Assembly: GCA_015489765.1 (NCBI GenBank) | Contig: WFZC01000198.1 | Span: forward strand, 1-64,000 | DNA length: 64,000 bases | Origin: Desulfobulbaceae bacterium | GTDB lineage: Bacteria > Desulfobacterota > Desulfobulbia > Desulfobulbales > Desulfobulbaceae | Reading direction: 5' to 3' | Shown here: piece by piece, positions 55,127 through 63,560 of the stretch | Position numbering within the stretch: position 1 is the first letter of the stretch | Layout of the letters: each line of letters begins with the position of its first letter | The notes under the pieces: generated by a model | Databases searched by the model: none | What the model was told of the DNA's origin: nothing | The model's input: only the letters and a program-made list of their open reading frames with translations | Translations under genes and position numbers: made by a program

Positions 55127-56710
55127 TTAAAATGTTTGTCCCTTTTTTGGGTGTGGCATTGCAGACAGGTGCTTGCATTCGGTTTTCCGGGGCACTCTGC
55201 TTTCCGGAGCCTGGGAATGCTGCCGGGCCGGGCCATGACAGGTTTCACAACCGACACCCCGTAGTCGTGGGGGAATAGTTGTAAGCAGCGCCTCCTGACT
55301 GGTCAGACTGGGACCATAATTCGGCAAGGTGACGTGACAGGATATGCAATCGGGATTATACTGTTGATCTTTTTCGACCAGCGTCTGCCATGCCTTGGCA
55401 TGATCGGTCTGCAGGTAAAAGGCAACCTGGATGGGATGACATTTTTGACAGATTCGACTGCCTGCCATATCGGCAAAAGGGGCTGGCTGGTGTGCGTTGT
55501 TTGCTGATTGCCGCTGTTTTTCCCACCTTTGCCGCAGTTTCTGCTGCTCTTTCCTGTTAATTATATTGACCTCACGTCTGGTCCGGTCAACAATGGCCTT
55601 TACCTCCTTGTCTTCCGGAATGGAGGTTTCCACCGCGATGAAGGTGTTGTGGAACCGACAGGCTGTCCCCGCGCTATCGTCTTGTAGGGTGAGTTTTTTT
55701 AGTTTACGTTCAAGTTCTTCCGCTCCCCTGACCAGCCGTTGATACTGGAGGTTATTTCGGAGTTCCTCTTGCGGGTGACGTTTTTCCATCCTGCCTATCT
55801 GCCAGCGTATTCGATCAAGACGGTTTTGAGTCTTTATCAACTGATCCGTATCATTATCACTCCAGGTTTTTGTCCCGCCCCAGTCGACCTTGAGAATGCC
55901 GAGCGATTTTCCCCGGCTTGCGGTCCGGCAGAGCAGGGTATTGTTGATATTGAGCGGCGGCTGGTTGCCACCTCCCTGTCCGGCCTGGAATATGATGTGT
56001 ATGTTTTTGAATTTTTGAGCTATTTCTCTGTTGGTCTGCGGCGAAGCGCTGGAGAGAAGGATGATAAGGTCCGCCCTGTTGTTGATTTTTTTCAGCACTG
56101 CCGGCAGCGCCTCCTGCCAGGGAAGGACATGGTACTGGTGTTGCTGCCGGTTTCCGGATAGTGGTCCTGTCAGGCCAATGCAGCCAATTGTCATACTGCC
56201 GGCTTTTATCATGCGATATGGTGGAAAAATTGGCGTATTTTCCTTGTCTTCGTAAAGATTAGCAGAGAGAAGAGAGAGGTCATTTTTTTTTGCCAGGCGG
56301 ACAAGAAAATCCGATCCCGCGGCCAGGTCATAGGGAGAGACACCGATGGCCCTGATCTGCATCGCCGCCATTGCCTGGCCGATGCCTTTGGCGATGCGTC
56401 TGGCTGGTTTCAACTGGATGGGGGAAAGATAGGGGCGGGCAAAAAACATGGCCCCGCCGTCGATTGCAATCACCGGTTGTTTATCTGTGTGGCGCAGCTG
56501 CTGTTTGATAAGGTATGCTTTTCTGGACAGACCGCCCAGTTGATGACGGCTTCAGCCGCAGGGCTCAAGCTCGCCCCGGATATCATTGCCGTAGAGTATG
56601 GTTATTTTCTGTTCAGCGGCCCGGCTGCCGGCCGAAGCGGCAGGAATGACCAGGAAAAATCCAAGAAAAATAAGGAAGAGAGTAATAAATTTGCTATGCT
56701 GGTTTTGCAT
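55127..56710 (-). CDS. Candidate selenoprotein: secreted UshA-like metallophosphatase domain fused to multihaem cytochrome c, UGA at codon 53
   Basis: The track reports only 55127-56473. In the same frame upstream the gene continues to ATG 56710: a signal peptide (FLIFLGFFLVIPAASA), then YGNDIRGELEPCG, an in-frame TGA at 56554-56552, and SRHQLGGLSRKAYLIKQ. Related 5'-nucleotidase/UshA-like proteins have Cys at this place (EPCGC), so UGA most simply encodes selenocysteine. A SECIS-like hairpin follows at 18 nt. The C-terminal part has haem motifs CQKCH (about residue 420), CISCH (455) and CETCH (488). A fourth, CLQCH, is in the +1 frame and would extend the protein to 55084. It overlaps the rarA end by 17 bases. 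Confidence 0.8.
56523..56539 (-). promoter_or_regulatory. SECIS-like hairpin downstream of the in-frame UGA
   Basis: On the minus strand CTGGGC, loop GGTCT and GTCCAG form a six-pair stem (one G-U). The loop begins 18 bases after the UGA, the same spacing and the same GGUCU loop as the E. coli fdhF SECIS that binds SelB. Confidence 0.75.
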
Positions 56711-58025
56711 TGGCTTGTGCTCGTTTTGCTAATATTTTCCGCCACTTGATTAGGCGGTCCCGAATGATGGCCTCAAAGCCGCGGTTTGTCGGCTGGTAAT
56801 ATCTTGTGCCCGCAAGTTCGGCGGGCAGGTGTTCCTGGTCGACCAGGCCGTCTTCCTGGTCATGGGCATACCGGTATCCCCTGCCATAGCCGATGGATTT
56901 CATCATTTTGGTGGGAGCATTGCGCAGATGCATGGGCACCGGAAGGGAACCCGTGGCTCTTATGTCCTTGTCTATATGATGTTCCATCCGATAGAGGGCA
57001 TTGCTCTTGGGGGCGGTGGCAAGGTAGGTAACGGCCTGCATGAGCGCCAGGTCACCTTCGGGCGAACCCAGCATCTGATAGGCGTCCCTGGCGGCAAGGG
57101 CGACCGTCAGTCCTTGCGGATCGGCAATGCCCACATCTTCACTGGCAAAACGTATCAGGCGGCGGGCAATATAGAGCGGGTCCTCACCGCTTTTCAGCAG
57201 CCTGCGCAACCAGTAGGCCGCACCGTCCGGATCGCTGTCCCGCATGCTTTTATGAAGCGCTGATATGAGATTGTAATGCTCCTCGCCCATGTTGTCAAAG
57301 CGCAGTGCCTGTTGCTGTGCCGCTATCCGGAGAATGCCGGTGGTGATTTCACCATGTCCGTTGCCCTTGTTGACAAGGGTGGCCGCGGTTTCCAGGCAAT
57401 TCAATGCCCGGCGACAATCACCGTCGGCTGACCTGGCCAAGGCTTCCAGGGCCTCCCGATCTATTGTCAGTTTCTGTTTGCCCAGGCCGTTTTCAGGGTC
57501 ATCGATGGCCCGTTTGATGATGGTTTGAATGTCCGTACTGGCCAGCGGCTTGAGGACCAGGAGTTGGGTTCTTGAAAGAAGCGGCGCAATAACATGAAAG
57601 GAAGGGTTTTCCGTTGTTGCTCCGATAAGCGTCAACAGGCCGCTTTCAACATGGGGGAGAAAACCATCCTGCTGTCCTTTGTTGAAGCGGTGGATCTCGT
57701 CAACAAAGAGAATGGTGGGTTTGTCGCTTTGGCCTCTTTTGGCTTCCGCTTCGGCGACAATACGTCTGACATCCTTGACACCGGAGAGAACAGCGGAAAA
57801 AAAGATAAAATCAGCCGACAGGCTGTGGGCAAGAATAGTCGCCAGGGTGGTCTTACCCGATCCCGGTGGTCCCCAGAGCAAGAGCGACGGTATCCTGCCC
57901 TGCTCGATGAACCTGTTGAGCAGGCGGCCCTCTCCTGTGAGATGCTCCTGACCGACAAAATGGGCCATTGTCCTGGGCCGCATCCGTTCGGCAAGGGGTG
58001 TGTTGTGCTGATGTTGTTTCTGCAT
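56694..58025 (-). CDS. rarA: Replication-associated recombination protein A (AAA+ ATPase)
   Basis: [15 protein letters not shown] near residue 50 is Walker A and [12 protein letters not shown] near 100 Walker [16 protein letters not shown] at the N-terminus and the C-terminal tetramerisation region ([24 protein letters not shown]) are diagnostic of RarA/MgsA/WRNIP1. ATG 58025 ([10 protein letters not shown]) is preferred to the track's 58136, which adds an unusual 37-residue leader. The protein acts at stalled replication forks. The selenoprotein gene starts inside its last codons, suggesting coupling. Confidence 0.92.
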   Translation of the reverse strand: MQKQHQHNTPLAERMRPRTMAHFVGQEHLTGEGRLLNRFIEQGRIPSLLLWGPPGSGKTTLATILAHSLSADFIFFSAVLSGVKDVRRIVAEAEAKRGQSDKPTILFVDEIHRFNKGQQDGFLPHVESGLLTLIGATTENPSFHVIAPLLSRTQLLVLKPLASTDIQTIIKRAIDDPENGLGKQKLTIDREALEALARSADGDCRRALNCLETAATLVNKGNGHGEITTGILRIAAQQQALRFDNMGEEHYNLISALHKSMRDSDPDGAAYWLRRLLKSGEDPLYIARRLIRFASEDVGIADPQGLTVALAARDAYQMLGSPEGDLALMQAVTYLATAPKSNALYRMEHHIDKDIRATGSLPVPMHLRNAPTKMMKSIGYGRGYRYAHDQEDGLVDQEHLPAELAGTRYYQPTNRGFEAIIRDRLIKWRKILAKRAQANAKPA

Positions 58026-58353
58026 GGGGCCTTTATGGGATACCGGGAGGGATAAATGCTTTGTCTGCTTGATCTTTCCTTTTGGTTTTTCCGCGGGAAA
58101 ACAGGGGCATGTCTTTGGGTGGAAATCTCTTGTCATGCTTTGGAGCCGGGACAGTATCCGGCCTGTTCCCTGATAATTTTTTCACAAATGTATTATCAAA
58201 CGAATCAGGGTGTTCGTCAAGGGTATGATTTTGTCTCCGGCTGCCGCATCATTGCCTTGCGAGCTCTATGGTGGTAAGATGTCGCAAAAGTCTCGGAAGC
58301 GGTCTTGTAGAGATTTTCCCGGGGAAGATTAGAAGTAGGCAGGCGGTGTCTTG
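58026..58353. other. Intergenic region upstream of rarA
   Basis: About 330 bases lie between the rarA start and the PilZ gene end (both minus strand). I see no gene apart from a possible rarA N-terminal extension up to 58136. Part of it should hold the rarA promoter. Confidence 0.4.
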
Positions 58354-58797
58354 TCAGGCGCTGTCGGAAATGGTATGGGAGCTCCACCAGTCGCCCCGTT
58401 TTTTTTGCTGCTGTTCCATCGCCTTTCTCAGGTGTTTTATCTGTTCGTCCCCGGGGCTGGTGAGAAATTCGATTCCCATCTTGAAGGCCCGGATTTTATC
58501 GCGGCGAAACAGGTCCAGCCAGACGGGATGGGCGGTAATGGAAAAGGGGATGTTTTTCGGTGGAACATTAATGGTGAGCTGCAATACCCGAGAATCGTCT
58601 TCACGGGTTGAGTGAAAGACATGATAGGCATTCTGCATTACCTGGGTCATGAGCAGGCAGGCGCCATGTTCGGAGATATCAATGATACGCCCGGAAAACG
58701 GTCCTGCAAGACGTTGTCCGGTTGTCTTATTTTTTGCATTGACCAGAATGGGAAGATAATCGGTGACGCGTTTTGATCGTCTCAGCTCGGTGATCAT
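58354..58797 (-). CDS. PilZ-domain protein (c-di-GMP receptor candidate)
   Basis: LRRSKRVTDYLPILVNA at the N-terminus supplies the RxxxR motif, and GRIIDISEHGACLLM the (D/N)xSxxG motif of PilZ. The rest (FSITAHPVWLDLFRRDK, FKMGIEFL) completes the small barrel. It would bind cyclic di-GMP and could link second-messenger levels to polysaccharide output or motility; that link is inference. No partner domain is attached. Confidence 0.85.
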   Translation of the reverse strand: MITELRRSKRVTDYLPILVNAKNKTTGQRLAGPFSGRIIDISEHGACLLMTQVMQNAYHVFHSTREDDSRVLQLTINVPPKNIPFSITAHPVWLDLFRRDKIRAFKMGIEFLTSPGDEQIKHLRKAMEQQQKKRGDWWSSHTISDSA

Positions 58798-58944
58798 GGG
58801 ACTTCCAGGTAAAAGAAACAGGAAATGATTAATTTTCTTTTAGCATATTTTACCAATTTCATAAATAAAAAAGAACGGTCCTGCCAGATGATAGCTCTGT
58901 TTTGTTAATCGAGCCGCAGGAACAAGATAGTGATGGGAGTAATT

Positions 58945-60420
58945 ATGGAACTGCACAACAGGAAGCTGTTTCGTCAGCAATGCCTCAGTAATGGCCAATG
59001 GATTTCTTCGTCGTCCGGAGATGTGATGGCAGTGTATAATCCTGCGACCGGAGAACGTATAGGTACGGTCCCAGCCCTTGGCGCAGGGGAAACAGCGGCA
59101 ACGATTGCCGCCGCCGATCATGCCTGGCAGGGTTGGCGCTCGATGACGGCCCATGAACGGTCGCGGATTATCCGCCGCTGGTATGACCTGATCGTTGCCC
59201 ACCAGGATGACCTGGCTGTTATTATGACAACAGAGCAGGGCAAGCCGCTGGCCGAGGCACGGGGCGAGGTCCTGTACGGGGCCGCCTTTGTTGAATGGTT
59301 TGCCGAAGAGGCCAAACGGGTGTATGGCGACACCATACCCATGGCCCAGCCCGGTAAGCGGATTGTTGTTATCAAGCAACCGGTCGGTGTCTGTGCGGCC
59401 ATTACTCCATGGAATTTTCCCTCGGCCATGATAACCCGCAAGGCTGCGCCGGCCCTGGCCGCCGGATGTCCGGTGGTCATCAAGCCAGCGGCCCAGACTC
59501 CGTTTTCCGCCCTGGCCCTTGCCGAACTGGCAATGGAGGCAGGGATCCCGGCTGGGGTGTTCAATGTCCTGACCGGTCCGGCATCAGAAATAGGCGGAGA
59601 GTTAACGGCAAATCCCATTGTCAGAAAGCTCAGTTTTACCGGATCGACGGCGGTCGGCAAGATGTTGATGCGGCAATGTGCTGACACGGTGAAAAAGATT
59701 TCCCTGGAACTGGGCGGCCATGCGCCATTTCTTGTTTTTGGTGATGCAGACCTTGATGCCGCCGTTGACGGGGCGCTTGCCTCCAAGTACAGGAATGCCG
59801 GCCAGACCTGTGTCTGCGCCAACAGGTTCCTTGTCCACCACCAGGTTTATGACGCATTTGCCGACAAACTGATAGCAAAGGTGCAGAGTCAGCTCAACGT
59901 GGGTAACGGCTTTGATGATACCGTTAATCAGGGGCCGCTCATTGATTTAAATGCCGTTATCAAGGTCGAAGAACAGATAAAGGACGCCCTTGACAAGGGT
60001 GCTCGTCTTGGTTGCGGTGGCCACCGCATTGGAGATTCCGGTTTCTTTTTTGAGCCCACCATTTTGCTGGATGTAACCCCGGAGATGCGCATTGCCCATG
60101 AGGAGACCTTTGGCCCTGTGGCCCCGCTTTTTTCCTTTGCAACCGAGGAAGAGGCCATCCGCTTGGCCAATGATACCCCATACGGGCTGGCCTCCTATTT
60201 TTACAGTCGTGACATCGGCCGTGTCTGGCGGGTGGCCGAACAGCTTGAATACGGGATGGTCGGGATCAATACTGGCATCATGTCGACCGAATCCGCCCCC
60301 TTTGGCGGCATAAAGGAATCTGGCATCGGCCGGGAAGGATCAAGATATGGCATGGACGAGTACCTGGAGATGAAATACCTCTGCCTCGGTGGTCTGGATC
60401 TGCCCGATTCAGGGCGATAG
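58945..60420 (+). CDS. gabD: NAD(P)-dependent succinate-semialdehyde dehydrogenase
   Basis: The aldehyde dehydrogenase fold is clear: cofactor segment ITPWNFPSAMITRKAAPALAAG, catalytic Glu in SLELGGHAPF and catalytic Cys in AGQTCVCANRF. SFTGSTAVGK and the C-terminal GGIKESGIGREGSRYGMDEYLE are typical of the GabD subgroup. ATG 58945 (MELHNRKLF) follows GGGAG and is preferred to 58930. It oxidises succinate semialdehyde or a similar aldehyde. It converges with folE2 and overlaps it by 12 bases. Confidence 0.88.
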   Translation: MELHNRKLFRQQCLSNGQWISSSSGDVMAVYNPATGERIGTVPALGAGETAATIAAADHAWQGWRSMTAHERSRIIRRWYDLIVAHQDDLAVIMTTEQGKPLAEARGEVLYGAAFVEWFAEEAKRVYGDTIPMAQPGKRIVVIKQPVGVCAAITPWNFPSAMITRKAAPALAAGCPVVIKPAAQTPFSALALAELAMEAGIPAGVFNVLTGPASEIGGELTANPIVRKLSFTGSTAVGKMLMRQCADTVKKISLELGGHAPFLVFGDADLDAAVDGALASKYRNAGQTCVCANRFLVHHQVYDAFADKLIAKVQSQLNVGNGFDDTVNQGPLIDLNAVIKVEEQIKDALDKGARLGCGGHRIGDSGFFFEPTILLDVTPEMRIAHEETFGPVAPLFSFATEEEAIRLANDTPYGLASYFYSRDIGRVWRVAEQLEYGMVGINTGIMSTESAPFGGIKESGIGREGSRYGMDEYLEMKYLCLGGLDLPDSGR

Positions 60421-61164
60421 TGATTGAATATCCCGGCTGTCCACATAGGCATAGGCGGAATGTTTGTGGATGGATTCAAAACTTTCCACCCCGATGGAGA
60501 ACCAGCCGATATCGGGGTGGGCCAAGGCCTTCTGGGCCGCCATTCTGACAACGTCTTCGACAAACATGGGGTTGTTGTAGGCGGTCTCGGTGACAAATTT
60601 TTCATCGGGCCGCTTGAGCAGGGCAAACAGGCGGCAGGAACCACAGCTCTCGACCAGCTCGATCAGCTCTTCCAGCCAGATAAACCTGTTGTTCTTCGGT
60701 TCCACCAGCAGACATACCTCGGCCCGTTGATTATGGGCGCCGGCCGCACTTATTTCTTTGGAACAGGGACAAAGGGTGGTCACCGGTACCTCGACCTTGA
60801 GCAGGAGTTGCCGGCTTGGCGCGGTTGATCCGCGAAAGGAGCACTGATATTCCATTAGACTGGCGGTGCCGGTGACCGGTGCCTTCCGGGTCAGGAAATA
60901 GGGAAACCGCATTTCCATTCCCGCCTGTTCGGCCTGGAGTTGTCTCCGGAGGTTTGCCAACAGTTCCGGAAACACCCTGGCATGTATGTCCCGGCTGTAC
61001 ATGGTCAGGATATCGGTAAAGACCGACACACATGACCCTCTCAGGCGGCGGGGCATCCTGGCCTTAAGTGAAATAGTGGCAATGGTCTGCTGGCGGGCCC
61101 CTGTTTTTTCCCGGATGCTGACCGGACAGGTGAAGTTGTTGATACCTACAGCGTCAAGTTTCAT
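60409..61164 (-). CDS. folE2: GTP cyclohydrolase I type 2 (FolE2/MptA family)
   Basis: GINNFTCPVSIRE near the start and VPVTTLCPCSKEISAAGAHNQRA in the middle, with the conserved Cys and His, are signatures of COG1469. Residues near the end (MFVEDVVRMAA, SFESIHKHSAYAYV) complete the tunnel fold. It opens GTP to give 7,8-dihydroneopterin triphosphate for folate, and is metal-flexible compared with FolE. The length of 251 is normal. Confidence 0.9.
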   Translation of the reverse strand: MKLDAVGINNFTCPVSIREKTGARQQTIATISLKARMPRRLRGSCVSVFTDILTMYSRDIHARVFPELLANLRRQLQAEQAGMEMRFPYFLTRKAPVTGTASLMEYQCSFRGSTAPSRQLLLKVEVPVTTLCPCSKEISAAGAHNQRAEVCLLVEPKNNRFIWLEELIELVESCGSCRLFALLKRPDEKFVTETAYNNPMFVEDVVRMAAQKALAHPDIGWFSIGVESFESIHKHSAYAYVDSRDIQSLSP

Positions 61165-61276
61165 GGCCTTCCATTACCGTATTTTGATGCCATGCTCAAG
61201 AAAAGAAGTCGACCGGTAAAGGAAAAAATGATCGGTGATGGCCCGGTACAGCTTTATTTGAAGGCAGTGATAAAAT

Positions 61277-61720
61277 ATGGTAGGTTGCATTCTCATGCAG
61301 AATGTGGCAGGGGAAAGAGCAACAGGAGTTGAGGTGGCCGGGGACAAGGTTCGCATAGATAAATGGCTATGGGCGGCCCGATTTTTCAAGACCCGCTCTC
61401 TGGCTGCAAGGGCCGTGACCGGGGGACATGTCCATATTAACGGCGCCCGGGTCAAGGCGGCGCGTCCGGTGCAGCCGGGTGATAGGGTGCACATCAGGCG
61501 AGGCGAAGAGGAATTTACCGTTACAGTGCAAGCCCTGAGCGGGAAAAGGGGGCCGGCAAAGGTGGCTGTGACCTTGTATGAGGAGACGGAAGAATCCATT
61601 GCCGCCCGGGAGATCGCCCGGGAAGAGAGACGTTTGATCCGGGCCCGGGCGCCGCGTCCCGACCGGCGGCCGGATAAACGGGAACGCAGGCGGATCAGGA
61701 AATTTTTACGTAAAGATTAA
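61277..61720 (+). CDS. hslR: Hsp15/RqcP-like S4-domain RNA-binding protein
   Basis: The S4 core is DKVRIDKWLWAARFFKTRSLAARAVTGGHVHINGARV, typical of heat-shock protein 15, which binds stalled 50S subunits carrying peptidyl-tRNA. The C-terminal third is very basic (RAPRPDRRPDKRERRRIRKFLRKD), as in HslR. The first 18 residues are variable; ATG 61295 is an alternative start. The stop is 16 bases before the IMP cyclohydrolase gene, so they are likely cotranscribed. Confidence 0.85.
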   Translation: MVGCILMQNVAGERATGVEVAGDKVRIDKWLWAARFFKTRSLAARAVTGGHVHINGARVKAARPVQPGDRVHIRRGEEEFTVTVQALSGKRGPAKVAVTLYEETEESIAAREIAREERRLIRARAPRPDRRPDKRERRRIRKFLRKD

Positions 61721-61735
61721 CAGTTGAGGGAAATT

Positions 61736-62359
61736 ATGAAAAAGGTGGAACGGGCATTGATCAGCTTGACGGATAAATCCGGAATCGAGGGGTTTGCCAG
61801 GGCATTGACCGAGCTTGGCGTGGAAATTCTTTCCACCGGCGGCACGGCGAAAAAGATGCGTGATGCCGGGGTTGAAGTAACGGATGTGGCGGATTTCACT
61901 GGATTTCCCGAGATGCTCGATGGCCGGGTCAAAACCCTGCATCCCCTGGTCCATGGCGGCATCCTCAACCAACGGGACAATCCGGACCATCAGAAACAGT
62001 GCCAGGAGCATGGCATTCGCGATATCGATATTGTTGCGGTCAACCTGTATGCCTTTGAAAAAACCGTGGCGGATCCCAACTGCAGCCTGGCCGATGCCAT
62101 TGAAAATATAGATATTGGCGGGCCGACCCTGCTGCGGGCCTCGGCGAAAAATTTTCGGGATGTGACGGTGATCGTTGATCCTGCCGATTATGATCAGGTC
62201 CTTGCCGAGATTAGAAAGACCGGCAACACGACGTTAAAGACCAGGTTTCGGCTGGCGGTCAAGGTTTTTCAACTGACATCCTCCTATGACACCACTATTG
62301 CCGACTGGCTTGCCCGGATAGATGTGGATACCAACCCCTATTTTGCAGGAGAAGAATAG
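61736..62359 (+). CDS. purH: Stand-alone IMP cyclohydrolase (PurH N-terminal domain)
   Basis: [36 protein letters not shown] and [22 protein letters not shown] are the MGS-like IMP cyclohydrolase half of PurH. The protein ends after 208 residues, so the AICAR formyltransferase half is absent; it must be encoded elsewhere. ATG 61736 follows GAGGG. It closes the last ring of purine synthesis. It is followed four bases later by a PurN-like gene. Confidence 0.9.
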   Translation: MKKVERALISLTDKSGIEGFARALTELGVEILSTGGTAKKMRDAGVEVTDVADFTGFPEMLDGRVKTLHPLVHGGILNQRDNPDHQKQCQEHGIRDIDIVAVNLYAFEKTVADPNCSLADAIENIDIGGPTLLRASAKNFRDVTVIVDPADYDQVLAEIRKTGNTTLKTRFRLAVKVFQLTSSYDTTIADWLARIDVDTNPYFAGEE

Positions 62360-62362
62360 AAA

Positions 62363-62938
62363 ATGTTGAAAATGGCGGTGTTGTTGTCTGGCAGCGGCAG
62401 GACTCTGGACAATTTTCATGAGCGTATTCAGGCAGGGAGCCTGCAGGCGGAAATACAGGTGGTTGTCTCCAGCGCGGCTGATGCCCTTGGGCTGGAGAAG
62501 GCCCGTGGCTATGGCTATCCGGCCTTCCATGCTGTCGGCAATCCCGCCGTAAACGAGATCCTTGGCCGTTATGACATCGAGTTAATTGCGCTTGCAGGTT
62601 ATCTCAAGTTGTATCAACCGCCGCCGCACCTGTCCAGGGCGGTCCTCAATATTCATCCTTCGTTGATTCCAGCCTTCTGCGGACACGGGTTTTATGGCCA
62701 TCATGTCCATGAAGCTGTCAAGGCGAGGGGGTGCAAGGTCAGCGGTTGCACGGTCCATTTTGCCAATGAGGTCTATGACGAGGGGCCGATTGTTGTTCAG
62801 AAATGTGTGGCCCTGGAGGATACCGATACCCCCGATGATATTGCCGACAAGGTTTTTGCCAGGGAGTGCGAGGCCTTTCCCGAAGCCATCAACATGGTTG
62901 ATTACAAGGGGATCGATTATTTTTGGGACCGGGCCTGA
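62363..62938 (+). CDS. purN: Phosphoribosylglycinamide formyltransferase (PurN-like)
   Basis: KMAVLLSGSGRTLDNFHERI is the nucleotide-binding start. LNIHPSLIPAFCGHGFYG holds the catalytic Asn and His, and FANEVYDEGPIVVQKCVAL the catalytic Asp. The 191-residue length is normal. The motif SGRTLDNF differs from the usual SGSNLQ, so the exact substrate (GAR or a related amine) is slightly uncertain. It lies four bases after the purH-like gene. Confidence 0.82.
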   Translation: MLKMAVLLSGSGRTLDNFHERIQAGSLQAEIQVVVSSAADALGLEKARGYGYPAFHAVGNPAVNEILGRYDIELIALAGYLKLYQPPPHLSRAVLNIHPSLIPAFCGHGFYGHHVHEAVKARGCKVSGCTVHFANEVYDEGPIVVQKCVALEDTDTPDDIADKVFARECEAFPEAINMVDYKGIDYFWDRA

Positions 62939-63019
62939 AATTTTTTATCTTCATTCAACAGGGAATTGCTCCCAAGCCACAACGAGGCCTCCTCTTTACT
63001 GGTGCACAAGGTGACCGCA

Positions 63020-63559
63020 ATGACAACCCAGACCATAATGACCGCCCGCGACATAGACCGCAGCCTTGACCGGATCAGTCTTGAGATACTGGAAAAAAAT
63101 CATGGTATCGATGAGTTGGCCATCGTTGGTATTCATACCGGTGGTGTCTTTCTCGCTGAACGGATTCATCGAAAAATTCTTGTCCGTGAACAGGGTGACA
63201 TGCCGCTTGGCGCCCTTGATATCACCCTGTACCGGGACGACTGGAGTCTGGTTTCCCAGAATCCCATTGTGCGGACAACGGATATCGGATTTAATGTGGA
63301 TAACCGCCGGGTGGTGCTGGTGGATGATGTCATTTTTACCGGTCGAACAATTCGGGCGGCCATGGATGCGATCATGGATTACGGCCGCCCGCTTTCCATT
63401 CAGCTGGCGGTACTGATTGATCGCGGCGGCAGGGAACTGCCCATTGGACCCGATTACGTCGGCTTGTACGTCAGCGCCGAGGATGGTGAGCAGGTGGATG
63501 TCCTGCTCGATGAAAAGGGCGGCCGTGACGAAGTTGTCCTGCATGGGCCCGAAGCCTGA
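63020..63559 (+). CDS. pyrR: PyrR-type pyrimidine operon regulator / uracil phosphoribosyltransferase
   Basis: ATG 63020 (MTTQTIMTARD) follows AAGGTGA; the track start at 62966 is upstream. LAIVGIHTGGVFLAERI and RRVVLVDDVIFTGRTIRAAMDA are the phosphoribosyltransferase motifs, the latter the PRPP loop. LGALDITLYRDDWS and VAVLIDRGGRELPI-like QLAVLIDRGGRELPI mark PyrR. It converts uracil to UMP and may bind pyrimidine mRNA. It follows purine genes, not pyr genes. Confidence 0.9.
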   Translation: MTTQTIMTARDIDRSLDRISLEILEKNHGIDELAIVGIHTGGVFLAERIHRKILVREQGDMPLGALDITLYRDDWSLVSQNPIVRTTDIGFNVDNRRVVLVDDVIFTGRTIRAAMDAIMDYGRPLSIQLAVLIDRGGRELPIGPDYVGLYVSAEDGEQVDVLLDEKGGRDEVVLHGPEA

Positions 63560-63560
63560 C

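Noticed and set aside
56477-56749. Plus-strand 90-aa ORF over the 5' end of the cytochrome gene
   Set aside because: It is the antisense shadow of the selenoprotein signal peptide and first domain; its product has no protein-like features.
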